From NCBI RefSeq assembly GCF_009192745.1, contig NZ_VTFV01000008.1, positions 1 through 64,000 on the forward strand: a stretch of 64,000 nt of DNA. Reading direction: 5' to 3'. The position numbers were made by a program, and so were the translations under genes. Below the pieces are notes generated by a model. The model made no database searches. It worked only from the letters and a program-made list of their open reading frames with translations, and was not told the DNA's origin. This document shows, piece by piece, positions 50,960 through 59,627 of the stretch (position 1 is its first letter; every line of letters begins with the position of its first letter). This DNA comes from Arthrobacter citreus. GTDB lineage: Bacteria > Actinomycetota > Actinomycetes > Actinomycetales > Micrococcaceae.

Positions 50960-52453
50960 ATGCACCAGTTTTCCGAGGGACACCTCTTCATTAACGGCAG
51001 CTACCGGCAGGGCCGGGGCGAGGAAGCCAAGCGGATCAATCCGGCCACCGGCAACGCGGAGGAGACGCTGCGCTACGCGGACGCCGCAGACGTGGACGAC
51101 GCCGTCGCTGCCGCCAAGGCCGCGTTCGCCGGGTGGTCCCGCCGCACGCCGGGCGAACGGTCCGAGGCGATGCTGGCGCTGGCCGCGGAGCTGGACAAGC
51201 GTTCGGCCGAGCTGGCCGAACTGGAGACCGCACAGACGGGCAAGTCCATCCGCATGTCCACCGAGTTCGATGTGCCCGGCACCGTGGACAATGTGTCCTT
51301 CTTTGCCGGTGCTGCGCGCCAGCTGCACGGCCTCGCCGCAGGCGAGTACGGCGCCGGCGGCACATCCATGATCCGCCGCGAACCCATCGGCGTGATCGGG
51401 TCCATCTCGCCGTGGAACTACCCGCTGCAGATGGCGGGGTGGAAGATCCTTCCCGCGATCGCCGCCGGCAACACCATCGTGCTCAAGCCCAGCGAGCTCA
51501 CCCCGGGCACCTCCCTGGTCTTCGCCGAGGCTGCTGCAGCGGCAGGAATCCCTGACGGCGTCATCAACGTTGTCACCGGCTCCGGCCCGGTGGCCGGCGA
51601 GGCCCTGGTGACCCACCCGGATGTTGTGATGACCTCCTTCACCGGTTCCACCGCCGTCGGCCGCCGGATCATGGCCATGGCCGCGCAGACCGCCAAGCGG
51701 GTGCACCTGGAGCTTGGCGGCAAGGCGCCGTTCCTGGTGTTCGACGACGCCGACGTCGAGGCCGCAGCCCACGGCGCCGTAGCCGGGGCGATCATCAACG
51801 GCGGGCAGGACTGCACCGCCGCGACCCGCGCCTATGTCCAGGCCCCGCTGTTCGACGCCTTCACTGCACGGGTTGCCGAACTCATGGACGCCGTCGTGGT
51901 GGGCGACCCGACAGATCCGGACACCGACCTGGGTTCGCTGATCAGCCACGCCCACCGGGACAAGGTGGCCGGGTTCGTGGACCGGGCCCGCGCATCCGGT
52001 GCACAGATCCTGGCCGGCGGCGTCGCCCCCGGCGGCGACCTCGCAGCAGGCGCGTTCTACCGGCCCACCCTGGTGACCGGCGCCGCGCAGGACTCGGAGA
52101 TCGTCCAGGACGAGATCTTCGGCCCGGTGCTCACCGTCCTGCCGTTCACCTCCGATGACGAGGGCATTGCCCTGGCCAATGACACGCCCTACGGGCTGGC
52201 GGCCTCCGCCTGGACCCGGGACCTGAACCGCTCCCTGCGGGCCAGCGAGGAAATCGCCGCAGGCTGCGTGTGGGTGAACGACCACATTCCGATCGTGTCC
52301 GAGATGCCGCACGGAGGCTACAAGGCCTCCGGGTTCGGCAAGGACATGTCCGTGTACTCCTTCGAGGAATACACCAACGTCAAGCACGTGATGATGAGCC
52401 GCGACGCTGCCGCCCACAAGGAATGGCAGGACACGGTCTTCAAGGAGCGCTGA
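50960..52453 (+). CDS. aldehyde dehydrogenase, aminobutyraldehyde/betaine-aldehyde type
   Basis: The 497-aa ALDH has SPWNYPLQMAGWKILPAIAA, TSFTGSTAVGRRIMAM, LELGGKAPFLVFDDADVEA and the catalytic Cys in INGGQDCTAATRAYVQAP. These features are shared by gamma-aminobutyraldehyde and betaine-aldehyde dehydrogenases. Given the oxidase upstream, GABA from putrescine is the most likely product. ATG at 50960 follows ACGGAG. It lies 46 bases before the nitrilase. Confidence 0.85.
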   Translation: MHQFSEGHLFINGSYRQGRGEEAKRINPATGNAEETLRYADAADVDDAVAAAKAAFAGWSRRTPGERSEAMLALAAELDKRSAELAELETAQTGKSIRMSTEFDVPGTVDNVSFFAGAARQLHGLAAGEYGAGGTSMIRREPIGVIGSISPWNYPLQMAGWKILPAIAAGNTIVLKPSELTPGTSLVFAEAAAAAGIPDGVINVVTGSGPVAGEALVTHPDVVMTSFTGSTAVGRRIMAMAAQTAKRVHLELGGKAPFLVFDDADVEAAAHGAVAGAIINGGQDCTAATRAYVQAPLFDAFTARVAELMDAVVVGDPTDPDTDLGSLISHAHRDKVAGFVDRARASGAQILAGGVAPGGDLAAGAFYRPTLVTGAAQDSEIVQDEIFGPVLTVLPFTSDDEGIALANDTPYGLAASAWTRDLNRSLRASEEIAAGCVWVNDHIPIVSEMPHGGYKASGFGKDMSVYSFEEYTNVKHVMMSRDAAAHKEWQDTVFKER

Positions 52454-52499
52454 CACCCCCGCAGCGCCGCCAACCGCACCCCTTTTCCGGAGGTTTCCC

Positions 52500-53537
52500 A
52501 TGATTGAAATCACCCGTACCGGCGCGCTGCGCTCACCGGCCGCCGCCACGCCGGCCACGTCAAGGCCCTCGCTGAGGGTGGGGGTGGTCCAGCACCGCTG
52601 GCAGCCGGACCCGGCGGCGCTGCGGACCGAACTGAACGACGGGATTGCCCGGGCAGCGGACCAGGGGGCCGCCGCCGTCTTCCTGCCCGAGCTAACGCTG
52701 TCCCGCTATCCCGCCGACACCCTCCCGGACGGCCTGCCCGCAGAACTGGCTGAAGACCTGCACAGCGGGCCCACCTTCGCCTTCGCGGCTGAGGCCGCCC
52801 GGCGGCACGATGTCTGCGTCCATGCCTCGCTCTTTGAACGCGAGGACGGGCCGGACGGGCTGGGGCTGAACACGGCGATCCTGATATCCCCCGAGGGAGC
52901 GCTGCTGGGCCGGACCCGGAAGCTGCACATCCCGGCATCCGAGGGCTATCACGAAGACCGGTACTTCCGGCCCGGTCCGGCTTCCGGGGATGCCTATCCG
53001 GTCCATTCGGTGGCCGAGCTCGACGGCGCCCGGCTGGGGCTGCCCACCTGCTGGGACCAGTGGTTCCCGGAACTCGCCCGGCTCTATTCCCTGGGCGGGG
53101 CCGAGGTGCTGGTGTATCCCACGGCGATTGGCTCGGAACCTGACTTCCCGGACTTCGACACACAGCCCCTGTGGCAAAAGGTGATTGTTGGCAACGCGAT
53201 CGCCAACGGCCTGTTCATGGTGGTGCCGAACCGGTGGGGCAACGAAGGAAACCTGACGTTCTACGGATCGTCCTTCATCTGCGACCCCTACGGGCGGATC
53301 CTGGTGCAGGCACCGCGGGACGAATCAGCCGTCCTGGTGGCGGACCTTGAACTGGACCAGCGGTCCCACTGGCTGGAACTCTTCCCGTTCCTGTCATCCC
53401 GCCGCCCGGAAACCTATGGCGCCTTGGCCGAAGCGGCGCCGTCACGGGCGGAGCCGCTGAACGGTGCAGCCGGGTCCCGTCCGCAGCTGCAGATGGCCCG
53501 CGACGGAGCCGGTTTCCAGATCCCGGCGCGTTCCTAG
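52500..53537 (+). CDS. carbon-nitrogen hydrolase, N-carbamoylputrescine amidase-like
   Basis: The 345-aa nitrilase-superfamily enzyme has the E-K-C triad: Glu in FLPELTLSRYPAD, Lys in GRTRKLHIP and Cys in GLPTCWDQWFPELARLYSLG. The C-W-D-Q-W-F-P-E string is typical of N-carbamoylputrescine amidases, which release putrescine, CO2 and ammonia. CCGGAGG precedes the ATG. Last gene of the operon. The reaction fits a route feeding putrescine to the oxidase. Confidence 0.82.
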   Translation: MIEITRTGALRSPAAATPATSRPSLRVGVVQHRWQPDPAALRTELNDGIARAADQGAAAVFLPELTLSRYPADTLPDGLPAELAEDLHSGPTFAFAAEAARRHDVCVHASLFEREDGPDGLGLNTAILISPEGALLGRTRKLHIPASEGYHEDRYFRPGPASGDAYPVHSVAELDGARLGLPTCWDQWFPELARLYSLGGAEVLVYPTAIGSEPDFPDFDTQPLWQKVIVGNAIANGLFMVVPNRWGNEGNLTFYGSSFICDPYGRILVQAPRDESAVLVADLELDQRSHWLELFPFLSSRRPETYGALAEAAPSRAEPLNGAAGSRPQLQMARDGAGFQIPARS

Positions 53538-53546
53538 ATCCCGTCC

Positions 53547-54509
53547 CTAGATTCCCAGAGCGGCCAGGTTCTGCTTCAGGGTCTCCGCGGAGTCCTGCAG
53601 CAGCTGCTGCTCATGCTCATCCAGCGGCATTTCCAGCATCTTGTACACCCCGCCGGACCCCACGATCGAGGGCAGGGACAGTGCGACGCCGGAGATTCCG
53701 TGGACTCCGCGCAGCAGCGCCGAGACCGGCAGGACGGCGTTCTCGGCCTGGAAGACCGCCTCGACGATCCGCACTCCGGCCAGGCCGATCGCGTAGTTGG
53801 TGGCACCCTTGCCTTCGATCACCTTGTAGGCCGCGTTGACGACGTCGTCCGTAATGGAGGCAAGTACTTCATCGGTGAAGACCTGGCGCCCGCTGATGGT
53901 CCATTCGCGGATCGGGACCGGCCCAATGGTGGCACTGGACCAGACCGGGAATTCACTGTCCCCGTGCTCACCGATGATGGTGGCATGCACGCTGGTCATC
54001 AGCACGTGTGCCTGCCGGGCCACCAGCAGCCGCAGCCGTGAGGTGTCCAGCACCGTGCCGGAGGAGAAGATCCGGTTCGGCGGCAGGCCCGTGATCTTCT
54101 GCGCCGCGACGGTAAGGATGTCGCACGGATTGGTCACGAGGATGTAGACAGCCTCCGGGGCCTGCTCCATCAGGGCCGGCATCAGGGTTTCCATGATCCG
54201 GACGTTGGCGGCCGCCAGGTCCAGCCTGGTCTGTCCGGGCTTCTGCCTGGCGCCGGCGGTCACAACGATGACGTCGGACCCTGCCAGCGCTTCGATCCTT
54301 CCCCCTCCGGCCACGGTATTGGCCCCGGTGAACTGGGTCCCGTGGGACAGGTCCAGGGCCTCCGCTTCGGCACGGGTGGCGTCGATGTCATAGATGACGA
54401 TTTCCCGTGCCGCTTCACGGATCAGGGACGCGTAGGCCAGCGCCGTACCCACGCTTCCCGCCCCGACTATTCCGAGCTTGGTGACTGGTCTGGTGGTGAT
54501 GTTGGCCAT
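53547..54509 (-). CDS. ldh: L-lactate dehydrogenase
   Basis: The 320-aa protein has NAD-binding GIVGAGSVGTALAYASL, the substrate loop with Arg in AGARQKPGQTRLDL, ILVTNPCDILT, and the catalytic His in IGEHGDSEFPVWSSAT. It reversibly reduces pyruvate to lactate. The gene is convergent with the nitrilase, with only nine bases between stops. Confidence 0.88.
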   Translation of the reverse strand: MANITTRPVTKLGIVGAGSVGTALAYASLIREAAREIVIYDIDATRAEAEALDLSHGTQFTGANTVAGGGRIEALAGSDVIVVTAGARQKPGQTRLDLAAANVRIMETLMPALMEQAPEAVYILVTNPCDILTVAAQKITGLPPNRIFSSGTVLDTSRLRLLVARQAHVLMTSVHATIIGEHGDSEFPVWSSATIGPVPIREWTISGRQVFTDEVLASITDDVVNAAYKVIEGKGATNYAIGLAGVRIVEAVFQAENAVLPVSALLRGVHGISGVALSLPSIVGSGGVYKMLEMPLDEHEQQLLQDSAETLKQNLAALGI

Positions 54510-54604
54510 GGCTTTGTGCCCCGCTCACAGTAGGAGGATCCCCCTACATGGCACTATAGGTTCCCCTTCCCCGCGGCGGAACGGCTTCGGGCGCGGGCAC
54601 TTCC

Positions 54605-55297
54605 TCAGTTTGCGAAACGGCGGAGGAAGGACCGCTTTGACCGCTGGATATGGGCACGCATCAGTTCCTCCGCTTCGGTGGCGCTGCCTGCGTCCACCGC
54701 TGCCAGGATGGGGCGGTGCTCAGACCAGGAGTCCCGTCCGCGGAAGCCGACGTCCGATGCGTAGAGCCATTCGATCTTCCCCGCCAGCTGGGCCAGCAGC
54801 GCCTGCAGCGACGCGCTGTCCGCCAGTTCCGCGATGCCCCGGTGGAATCCCAGGTTCAGTTCCGGCAACGCGTCCAGCCTGCCTTCCGAAGCGGCAGCGT
54901 CTCCGGCAGCCAGGATTTCCCCGAGCCGGCGCCGAACGGCCCACCAGTCCGGGTCCGGGGTGCCCGCAGCGGCCTGCCGGCCGGCACGCTCGGCGGCCCG
55001 CCGCGCCGTCGCTCCTTCCACTGTTTCCCGGACATCGAACAGGTCCCCGGCTTCCCCCGGTTCCAGGCGGGCAACCCGGGACCCGGCGTAGGGGCGGGAC
55101 TCAACGAAGCCTTCGGCTGCGAGCGCCCGCAGCGCTTCGCGCACCGGCACGCGGGAGGATCCGTAGCGGGCTGCCAGGGCTGCCTCGGTGATCTTGGCGC
55201 CCGGGGCCAATTCGCCGCGGATGATGTCCTGCCGGATCCGGTCCCGGATCCGCGGTTCCCCGGGAAGGTCAGCGGCCTGCGGCATAGCCCTGCGCAC
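54605..55297 (-). CDS. GntR family (FCD) transcriptional regulator
   Basis: The 230-aa product has a winged HTH (IRDRIRQDIIRGELAPGAKI, then SSRVPVREALRALAAEGFVE) and an FCD C-terminus (DLFDVRETVEGATARRAAER, LNLGFHRGIAELADSASLQA). The start overlaps the stop of the gamma-glutamyltransferase gene, so it is coupled to it. GTG at 55297 or ATG at 55285. Likely controls that gene and possibly the DUF1275 gene across the divergent promoter. Confidence 0.8.
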   Translation of the reverse strand: MRRAMPQAADLPGEPRIRDRIRQDIIRGELAPGAKITEAALAARYGSSRVPVREALRALAAEGFVESRPYAGSRVARLEPGEAGDLFDVRETVEGATARRAAERAGRQAAAGTPDPDWWAVRRRLGEILAAGDAAASEGRLDALPELNLGFHRGIAELADSASLQALLAQLAGKIEWLYASDVGFRGRDSWSEHRPILAAVDAGSATEAEELMRAHIQRSKRSFLRRFAN

Positions 55298-57083
55298 CGC
55301 GCGGATTGGCGGCAGCCATCAGCACGCCGGTCTGCGGATCACGCACGACGGCGGAAAGCCGGCCCAGTGCCCAGTCCCCTGCCCGGGTGATGACGTGGCC
55401 GCGGTCTGCCAGGGCTTCAATGACCTCAGTACCCAGCCGGTCTTCCACGACGGCGCCGCCCGGAGTCCAGGTCCGCGGCCAGAACGAGCCGGGCAGGGAG
55501 GTGGTGTGGAAGGCCGGGGCGTCGATGGCCTGCTGCGGCGTGTAGCCACCCACGATCGTGCGCAGCAGGTAAAGCAGCTGCCATTGGTCCTGCTGGTCCC
55601 CGCCGGGTGAGCCGAGGGCGGCCACCGGCTGGCCGTCTTTCAGGACCAGGGTGGGGGTCAGGGTGGTTCGAGGCCGCTTGCCCGGCTGCAGGGTTGAGGG
55701 CGCTCCGTCCTCCAGCCAGGTCATCTGCAGGCGCGTTCCCAGGCAGAACCCAAGTTCCGGAATGGTGGGCGAGGACTGCAGCCAGCCGCCCGAGGGGGTA
55801 ACCGAGACCATGTTGCCCCAGCGGTCCACTACGTCCACATGGCAGGTGTCCCCGCGGGTTTCCCCGGTGGGCGAGACGGTTGGTTCCCCGGTTCCGTCAC
55901 CGCCCGCTGCGGCGTCGTGCGCCAGTGCCGGCGGCACGTACCCGGTGCGGAGCGGCGGCTGGAAGGCAGTGTGTCCGGGAACCTGCCCGGGACGGAATTC
56001 CAGGGAAGCCAGCGGGGTAATCTGCTCGCGCCGGCTGGCGGCGTATTCCTCGCTCAGGAGGTAGTCCAGCGGCACGTGGCCGTCCCCGTAGTACGCCTCC
56101 CGGTCCGCGATGGCGAGCTTCTGCGCCTCCAGGATCGTGTGGATACCCAGCTCGGTGGAGGGGTCAAGGTATTCATCGGCGAATCCGTCAAGGATCGCCA
56201 GGGTCTGCAGGAGCGCCGGCCCCTGGCCCCAGGGGCCGGTCTTGGCAATGGTGTAGCCGCGGAATTCAAACGTGAGCGCCGGCTCGTATCCGGCTTCGGA
56301 AGCGGCGAAGTCCGACGCCGTGATCACCCCGGCGTGATCCGTTCCGGAGGAGTGCCGGTGCGGTTTGGCGGCGAATTCTGCGGCCGCCTGCGCCACGAAA
56401 CCCGTGCTCCATTCCCGGCGGGCGGCATCGATGCGCTCCTCGCGGGTGCCCCCGCTGTCCCCGGCGCCGGCCAGCCGCTGCAGCACTGCGGCGTAGGCCG
56501 GGTTGGTAACCAGTTCCCCTTCGGCCGGCGGCCGGCCTTCGGGCATCCACAGCTCGGCAGAGGTGGGCCAGTGGTCCTGGAACAGCCGGGCCACCTGTCC
56601 AATAGTCCGCCCCACCTGGGCCAGCACCGTGTGGCCGTCCCTGGCGTAGCCGGCGGCGTAGGCCAGCACGTCTGCCAGTTCCCAGGTTCCGTGGTCGCGG
56701 AGCAGCAGCAGCCAGGCATCGACGGCGGCGGGAACGGCGGCGGCCAGGGCCCCGGACCCCGGGACCAGTTCCAGGCCCTCGGCGACGAAGTGCTCACGGG
56801 TGGCTCCTGCCGGTGCGCTTCCCTGCCCCATCAGGACCACCGGTTCGGAAGGGTTTTCCGCGGTGGCAAAAACGCCGGTGAGGTCACCGCCGGGACCGTT
56901 CAGGTGCGGTTCCACAACGTGCAGGACGAATCCGGCTGCCGCGGCGGCGTCGAACGCATTTCCGCCGCGTTCAAGGACGGACTGCGCGGCGGCGGTGGCG
57001 AGCCAGTGCGTGGAAGCGCTCATCCCGAATGTGCCCTGCAGGGTGGGCCTGGTGGTGAACGTGCCGGGGGCAGTGAAGGACAT
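55269..57083 (-). CDS. gamma-glutamyltransferase family protein
   Basis: The 604-aa protein has the autoprocessing Thr in GDTCHVDVVDRWGNMVSVTP, QSVLERGGNAFDAAAAAGFV, and GSPGGDQQDQWQLLYLLRTI near the C-terminus, so it belongs to the GGT/Ntn-hydrolase family. No signal peptide is visible, suggesting a cytoplasmic enzyme, perhaps acting on gamma-glutamyl amines or cephalosporin-like substrates. It is cotranscribed with a GntR regulator and divergent from a DUF1275 gene. Confidence 0.82.
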   Translation of the reverse strand: MSFTAPGTFTTRPTLQGTFGMSASTHWLATAAAQSVLERGGNAFDAAAAAGFVLHVVEPHLNGPGGDLTGVFATAENPSEPVVLMGQGSAPAGATREHFVAEGLELVPGSGALAAAVPAAVDAWLLLLRDHGTWELADVLAYAAGYARDGHTVLAQVGRTIGQVARLFQDHWPTSAELWMPEGRPPAEGELVTNPAYAAVLQRLAGAGDSGGTREERIDAARREWSTGFVAQAAAEFAAKPHRHSSGTDHAGVITASDFAASEAGYEPALTFEFRGYTIAKTGPWGQGPALLQTLAILDGFADEYLDPSTELGIHTILEAQKLAIADREAYYGDGHVPLDYLLSEEYAASRREQITPLASLEFRPGQVPGHTAFQPPLRTGYVPPALAHDAAAGGDGTGEPTVSPTGETRGDTCHVDVVDRWGNMVSVTPSGGWLQSSPTIPELGFCLGTRLQMTWLEDGAPSTLQPGKRPRTTLTPTLVLKDGQPVAALGSPGGDQQDQWQLLYLLRTIVGGYTPQQAIDAPAFHTTSLPGSFWPRTWTPGGAVVEDRLGTEVIEALADRGHVITRAGDWALGRLSAVVRDPQTGVLMAAANPRGAQGYAAGR

Positions 57084-57138
57084 GGTTTCGCTTTCGTAGG
57101 CTGCGGCGGCTGGAGTTCGGCGAATTCAGGGAGATTGA

Positions 57139-57170
57139 ATACAAAACCCACATATCAGTCGGTTTCGTAT
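57139..57170. promoter_or_regulatory. inverted repeat in the GGT/DUF1275 divergent promoter
   Basis: ATACAAAACC (57139-57148) and GGTTTCGTAT (57161-57170) are inverted arms with nine of ten positions paired and a 12-base spacer, in the AT-rich gap between the two divergent genes. Likely the site for the linked GntR regulator. Confidence 0.5.
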
Positions 57171-57204
57171 ACATTAGGCGGCATTGCTGAGGAAAGGGAA
57201 GCCC

Positions 57205-57900
57205 ATGAAACGCCTCAATGCCGTGCCCACCGAGCGGGTGCACCTGTGGTTGATGCTGGCGCTGACATTCTCCACCGGGGTGATCGACGCCGTTGGCTAC
57301 CTTGGCCTGGACAACGTCTTCACCGGCAACATGACCGGCAACGTAGTGCTCCTTGGCATGGCCTTTGCCGGAGGTGCGGACCTGCCGGTTCTCCGGCCCG
57401 CCCTGGCGCTGGTGTTCTTTATGCTCGGTGCGGCGCTGGCGGGGCGGATGCTGCGCCGGGGACCGGAAGGATGGTCCGGGCGCATATCCGCGGCACTGAT
57501 GATCGTGGCGTCCGGAATTACCGTCCTCGCAGTGTTCACCGCAGTGGTGGACGTGCAGGCGAACAACGTCCTGGGCAGCGTCACCACCTCCTCCATGGCC
57601 ACGCTGATGGGCATTCAGGCGGCCACCGCCAAACGGCTGAAGGTCGCGGAAGTGACCACCGTCGTCGTCACCTCCACGATCACCGGCCTGGCGTCGGATT
57701 CGCGGCTGGCCGGCGGGGACAGCAAGTTCTGGGCGCGCCGGGCGCTGGCAATCTCGCTGATCCTGGCCGGCGCCGTAGCCGGGGCGGCTGCCTTGAACGT
57801 GGGGCTGTGGCTGGGACTGGCGCTTTCTGCCCTGATTTCGACGGCGGTGGCAGTGTTTGGCTACGTGCGTCACCACCGTGAGCTCCGCGCCATCCCCTAA
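57205..57900 (+). CDS. DUF1275 (YoaK-like) membrane protein
   Basis: The 231-aa product has six membrane segments and the DUF1275 hallmark FTGNMTGNVVLLGMA near residue 42, with TSSMATLMGIQAATAKRL later. Function unknown. ATG at 57205 follows AAAGGGAA. A copy of the dispersed palindrome lies immediately after its stop. Confidence 0.85.
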   Translation: MKRLNAVPTERVHLWLMLALTFSTGVIDAVGYLGLDNVFTGNMTGNVVLLGMAFAGGADLPVLRPALALVFFMLGAALAGRMLRRGPEGWSGRISAALMIVASGITVLAVFTAVVDVQANNVLGSVTTSSMATLMGIQAATAKRLKVAEVTTVVVTSTITGLASDSRLAGGDSKFWARRALAISLILAGAVAGAAALNVGLWLGLALSALISTAVAVFGYVRHHRELRAIP

Positions 57901-57901
57901 C

Positions 57902-57964
57902 CATCGAGATGACAGAAACTGCCCGAAAAAGGGGGTCTAACGTGCAGTTTCTGCAATCTCGATG
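57902..57964. repeat. dispersed palindromic element, copy 3
   Basis: A 63-base inverted repeat begins CATCGAGATGACAGAAACTG and ends CAGTTTCTGCAATCTCGATG. Two arm positions mismatch, at the same place as in copy 1. It lies between the DUF1275 stop and the GNAT gene. Confidence 0.9.
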
Positions 57965-58012
57965 AGGGGACGTTGCCGGACGCCGGGCGCCTTCGGGTTT
58001 ACAGTAGTGGGC

Positions 58013-58552
58013 ATGCTGGAGCAGGAACCCGGAGACTGGACTCCGGTACGCACACCGCGGCTGCTGCTGTGCAGGCCCGAAGCACGGGATGAGGCAGCGG
58101 CCATAGACCTCCATACCGATCCGCGCACCAACGTGCACCATCCGGTGCCCTCGAGCGTCACCCGGGCATCCTCTTCCCGGACCTTCCACGAAATCCGGCA
58201 GCACTGGTACCGGCACGGGTTCGGAGTCTGGGCGGTTTTCCCCGCCGACGAGCCCGGCCAGCTGATTGGCTTCACCGGAGTGTCCCGCCGGGTCGTTCGC
58301 GGCAGGCCCGCCCTGAACCTCTACTACCGCTACTCCCCCGAGGTCTGGGGCCAAGGGCTGGCGACCGAGGGCGCACTGGAGGCGGTCCGCCTGGCCGAGC
58401 AGCTGCTGCCTGGCCTGCCGGTGGTCGCCTATACCTCCGTGGACAACATCGGTTCCCAGCGCACGGCGCTGGCTGCCGGACTCGAGCGGCGCGAAGACCT
58501 GGACGTGGACCGGGGCGCCTATCTGGACCTCTATCTCGCCAAGGGCTGGTAG
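58013..58552 (+). CDS. GNAT family N-acetyltransferase
   Basis: The 179-aa protein has the GNAT core: RTPRLLLCRPEARDEAAAID, LNLYYRYSPEVWGQGLATEG (motif A, coenzyme A binding) and AYTSVDNIGSQRTALAAGLE. This layout is that of RimJ/RimL-like acyltransferases. Start ATG at 58013. The substrate is unknown. Confidence 0.8.
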   Translation: MLEQEPGDWTPVRTPRLLLCRPEARDEAAAIDLHTDPRTNVHHPVPSSVTRASSSRTFHEIRQHWYRHGFGVWAVFPADEPGQLIGFTGVSRRVVRGRPALNLYYRYSPEVWGQGLATEGALEAVRLAEQLLPGLPVVAYTSVDNIGSQRTALAAGLERREDLDVDRGAYLDLYLAKGW

Positions 58553-58719
58553 CACTCCTACTCCGGATACAGCGATTAATCCGCAACTTTTCCGAAGCCA
58601 GCCTCCGGCCCTGCTGCCAACTCCGGAGGCTGCGCAGGGGCAAGCTGATCTCTCCGCGGAACCTGGCAATTGCCGCCGCAGCGGTGACCATGAGCGGGCA
58701 GGACTAGTTCTCCCCTCAA

Positions 58720-58776
58720 CGAGATGGCAGAAACTGCCCGAAAGGAGGGGTCTAACGGGCAGTTTCTGCCATCTCG
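58720..58776. repeat. dispersed palindromic element, copy 4
   Basis: The 57-base inverted repeat has perfect 20-base arms, CGAGATGGCAGAAACTGCCC and GGGCAGTTTCTGCCATCTCG. It carries a GATGGC/GCCATC pair where copy 2 has GATAGC/GCTATC. It sits between the GNAT gene and the convergent HpaI-like gene; bases 58553-58719 hold nothing else I can support. Confidence 0.95.
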
Positions 58777-58808
58777 ATGGGGGTACTCGGTGGGGATATA
58801 GGCGGAGG

Positions 58809-59627
58809 CTAGTAGCTGGCGGGAGCGGAACCGGATCCGCCGGAGTCCTGCGGCATGTATTTGGCTGCGAGCGCCTCCGAGGCTCGGGCCAGCAGCGCCA
58901 CGTCCGCGCCAACGGCAATGAAGTCCGCTCCGGCGTCAAGGTAGCGGCGGGCGGTGGCCTCCACGAACGCGTTCACCCCCACGGGAACGCCATGTTCCCT
59001 GGCAGTGCGGATGCAGTGCTCGACGGCGGCAACGACGTCCGGGTGGTCCTGCTGGCCCAGATGCCCCATGGAGGCTGCGAGGTCCGAGGGCCCAATGAAG
59101 ATGCCGTCCACGCCGTCGGTCCCGGCAATCCGTGCCACGTTGGCAACGGCCTCGGCGGTTTCAACCTGCACCAGCAGCGTGATGGTCTCTTCGGCCCGGT
59201 CCAGATAGCCTTCGATCCGGTTCCAGCGTGATCCCCGGGCAAGGGCACTGCCCACACCGCGGACACCGCGCGGCGGGTACCGGACCGCGGCAACGGCTTT
59301 TTCTGCCTGCTCCGCGTTGTCCACCATGGGAACGATCAGGTTCTGGACACCCAGGTCCAGGTACTGCTTGATCAGCACCGTGTCGTTGGACGGGACCCGC
59401 ACAACGGGGAAGACGGGATATCCCGCCACCACCTGCAGCTGGACGCTGATGGATTCCAGCGAGTTAATGCTGTGCTCGCCGTCGATCAGCAGCCAGTCGA
59501 AGCCTGATCCTGCGCAGATCTCCGCCAGGAGCGGGTTGCCCGTGCAGGCCCACATTCCTGCCTGCGCGCGCCGGCCGTTCCCCAGGACGGATTTGAAGGA
59601 GGGGGCAGGTTCTACTCGAAACGGCAT
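58809..59627 (-). CDS. HpcH/HpaI-type aldolase
   Basis: The 272-aa class II aldolase has GFDWLLIDGEHSINSLESI, the metal-binding Glu in LVQVETAEAVANV, GIFIGPSDLAASMGH and RYLDAGADFIAVGADVALLA. HpaI-type enzymes cleave 4-hydroxy-2-oxo-heptanedioate and related 2-oxo-acids to pyruvate or tartronate-semialdehyde products. It overlaps the hydratase stop by 16 bases and so is coupled. Confidence 0.85.
   Translation of the reverse strand: MPFRVEPAPSFKSVLGNGRRAQAGMWACTGNPLLAEICAGSGFDWLLIDGEHSINSLESISVQLQVVAGYPVFPVVRVPSNDTVLIKQYLDLGVQNLIVPMVDNAEQAEKAVAAVRYPPRGVRGVGSALARGSRWNRIEGYLDRAEETITLLVQVETAEAVANVARIAGTDGVDGIFIGPSDLAASMGHLGQQDHPDVVAAVEHCIRTAREHGVPVGVNAFVEATARRYLDAGADFIAVGADVALLARASEALAAKYMPQDSGGSGSAPASY

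Noticed and set aside
50885-52558. 557-codon minus-strand open frame
   Set aside because: Antisense to the aldehyde dehydrogenase with all catalytic motifs on the other strand.
55839-57881. 680-codon plus-strand open frame
   Set aside because: Antisense to the gamma-glutamyltransferase and out of frame with DUF1275; no domain.
19165-58776. The palindromes as ordinary intrinsic terminators
   Set aside because: Their arms are near-identical over 18-20 bases in four places and lack T-runs, unlike the other hairpins here, whose sequences are all different.
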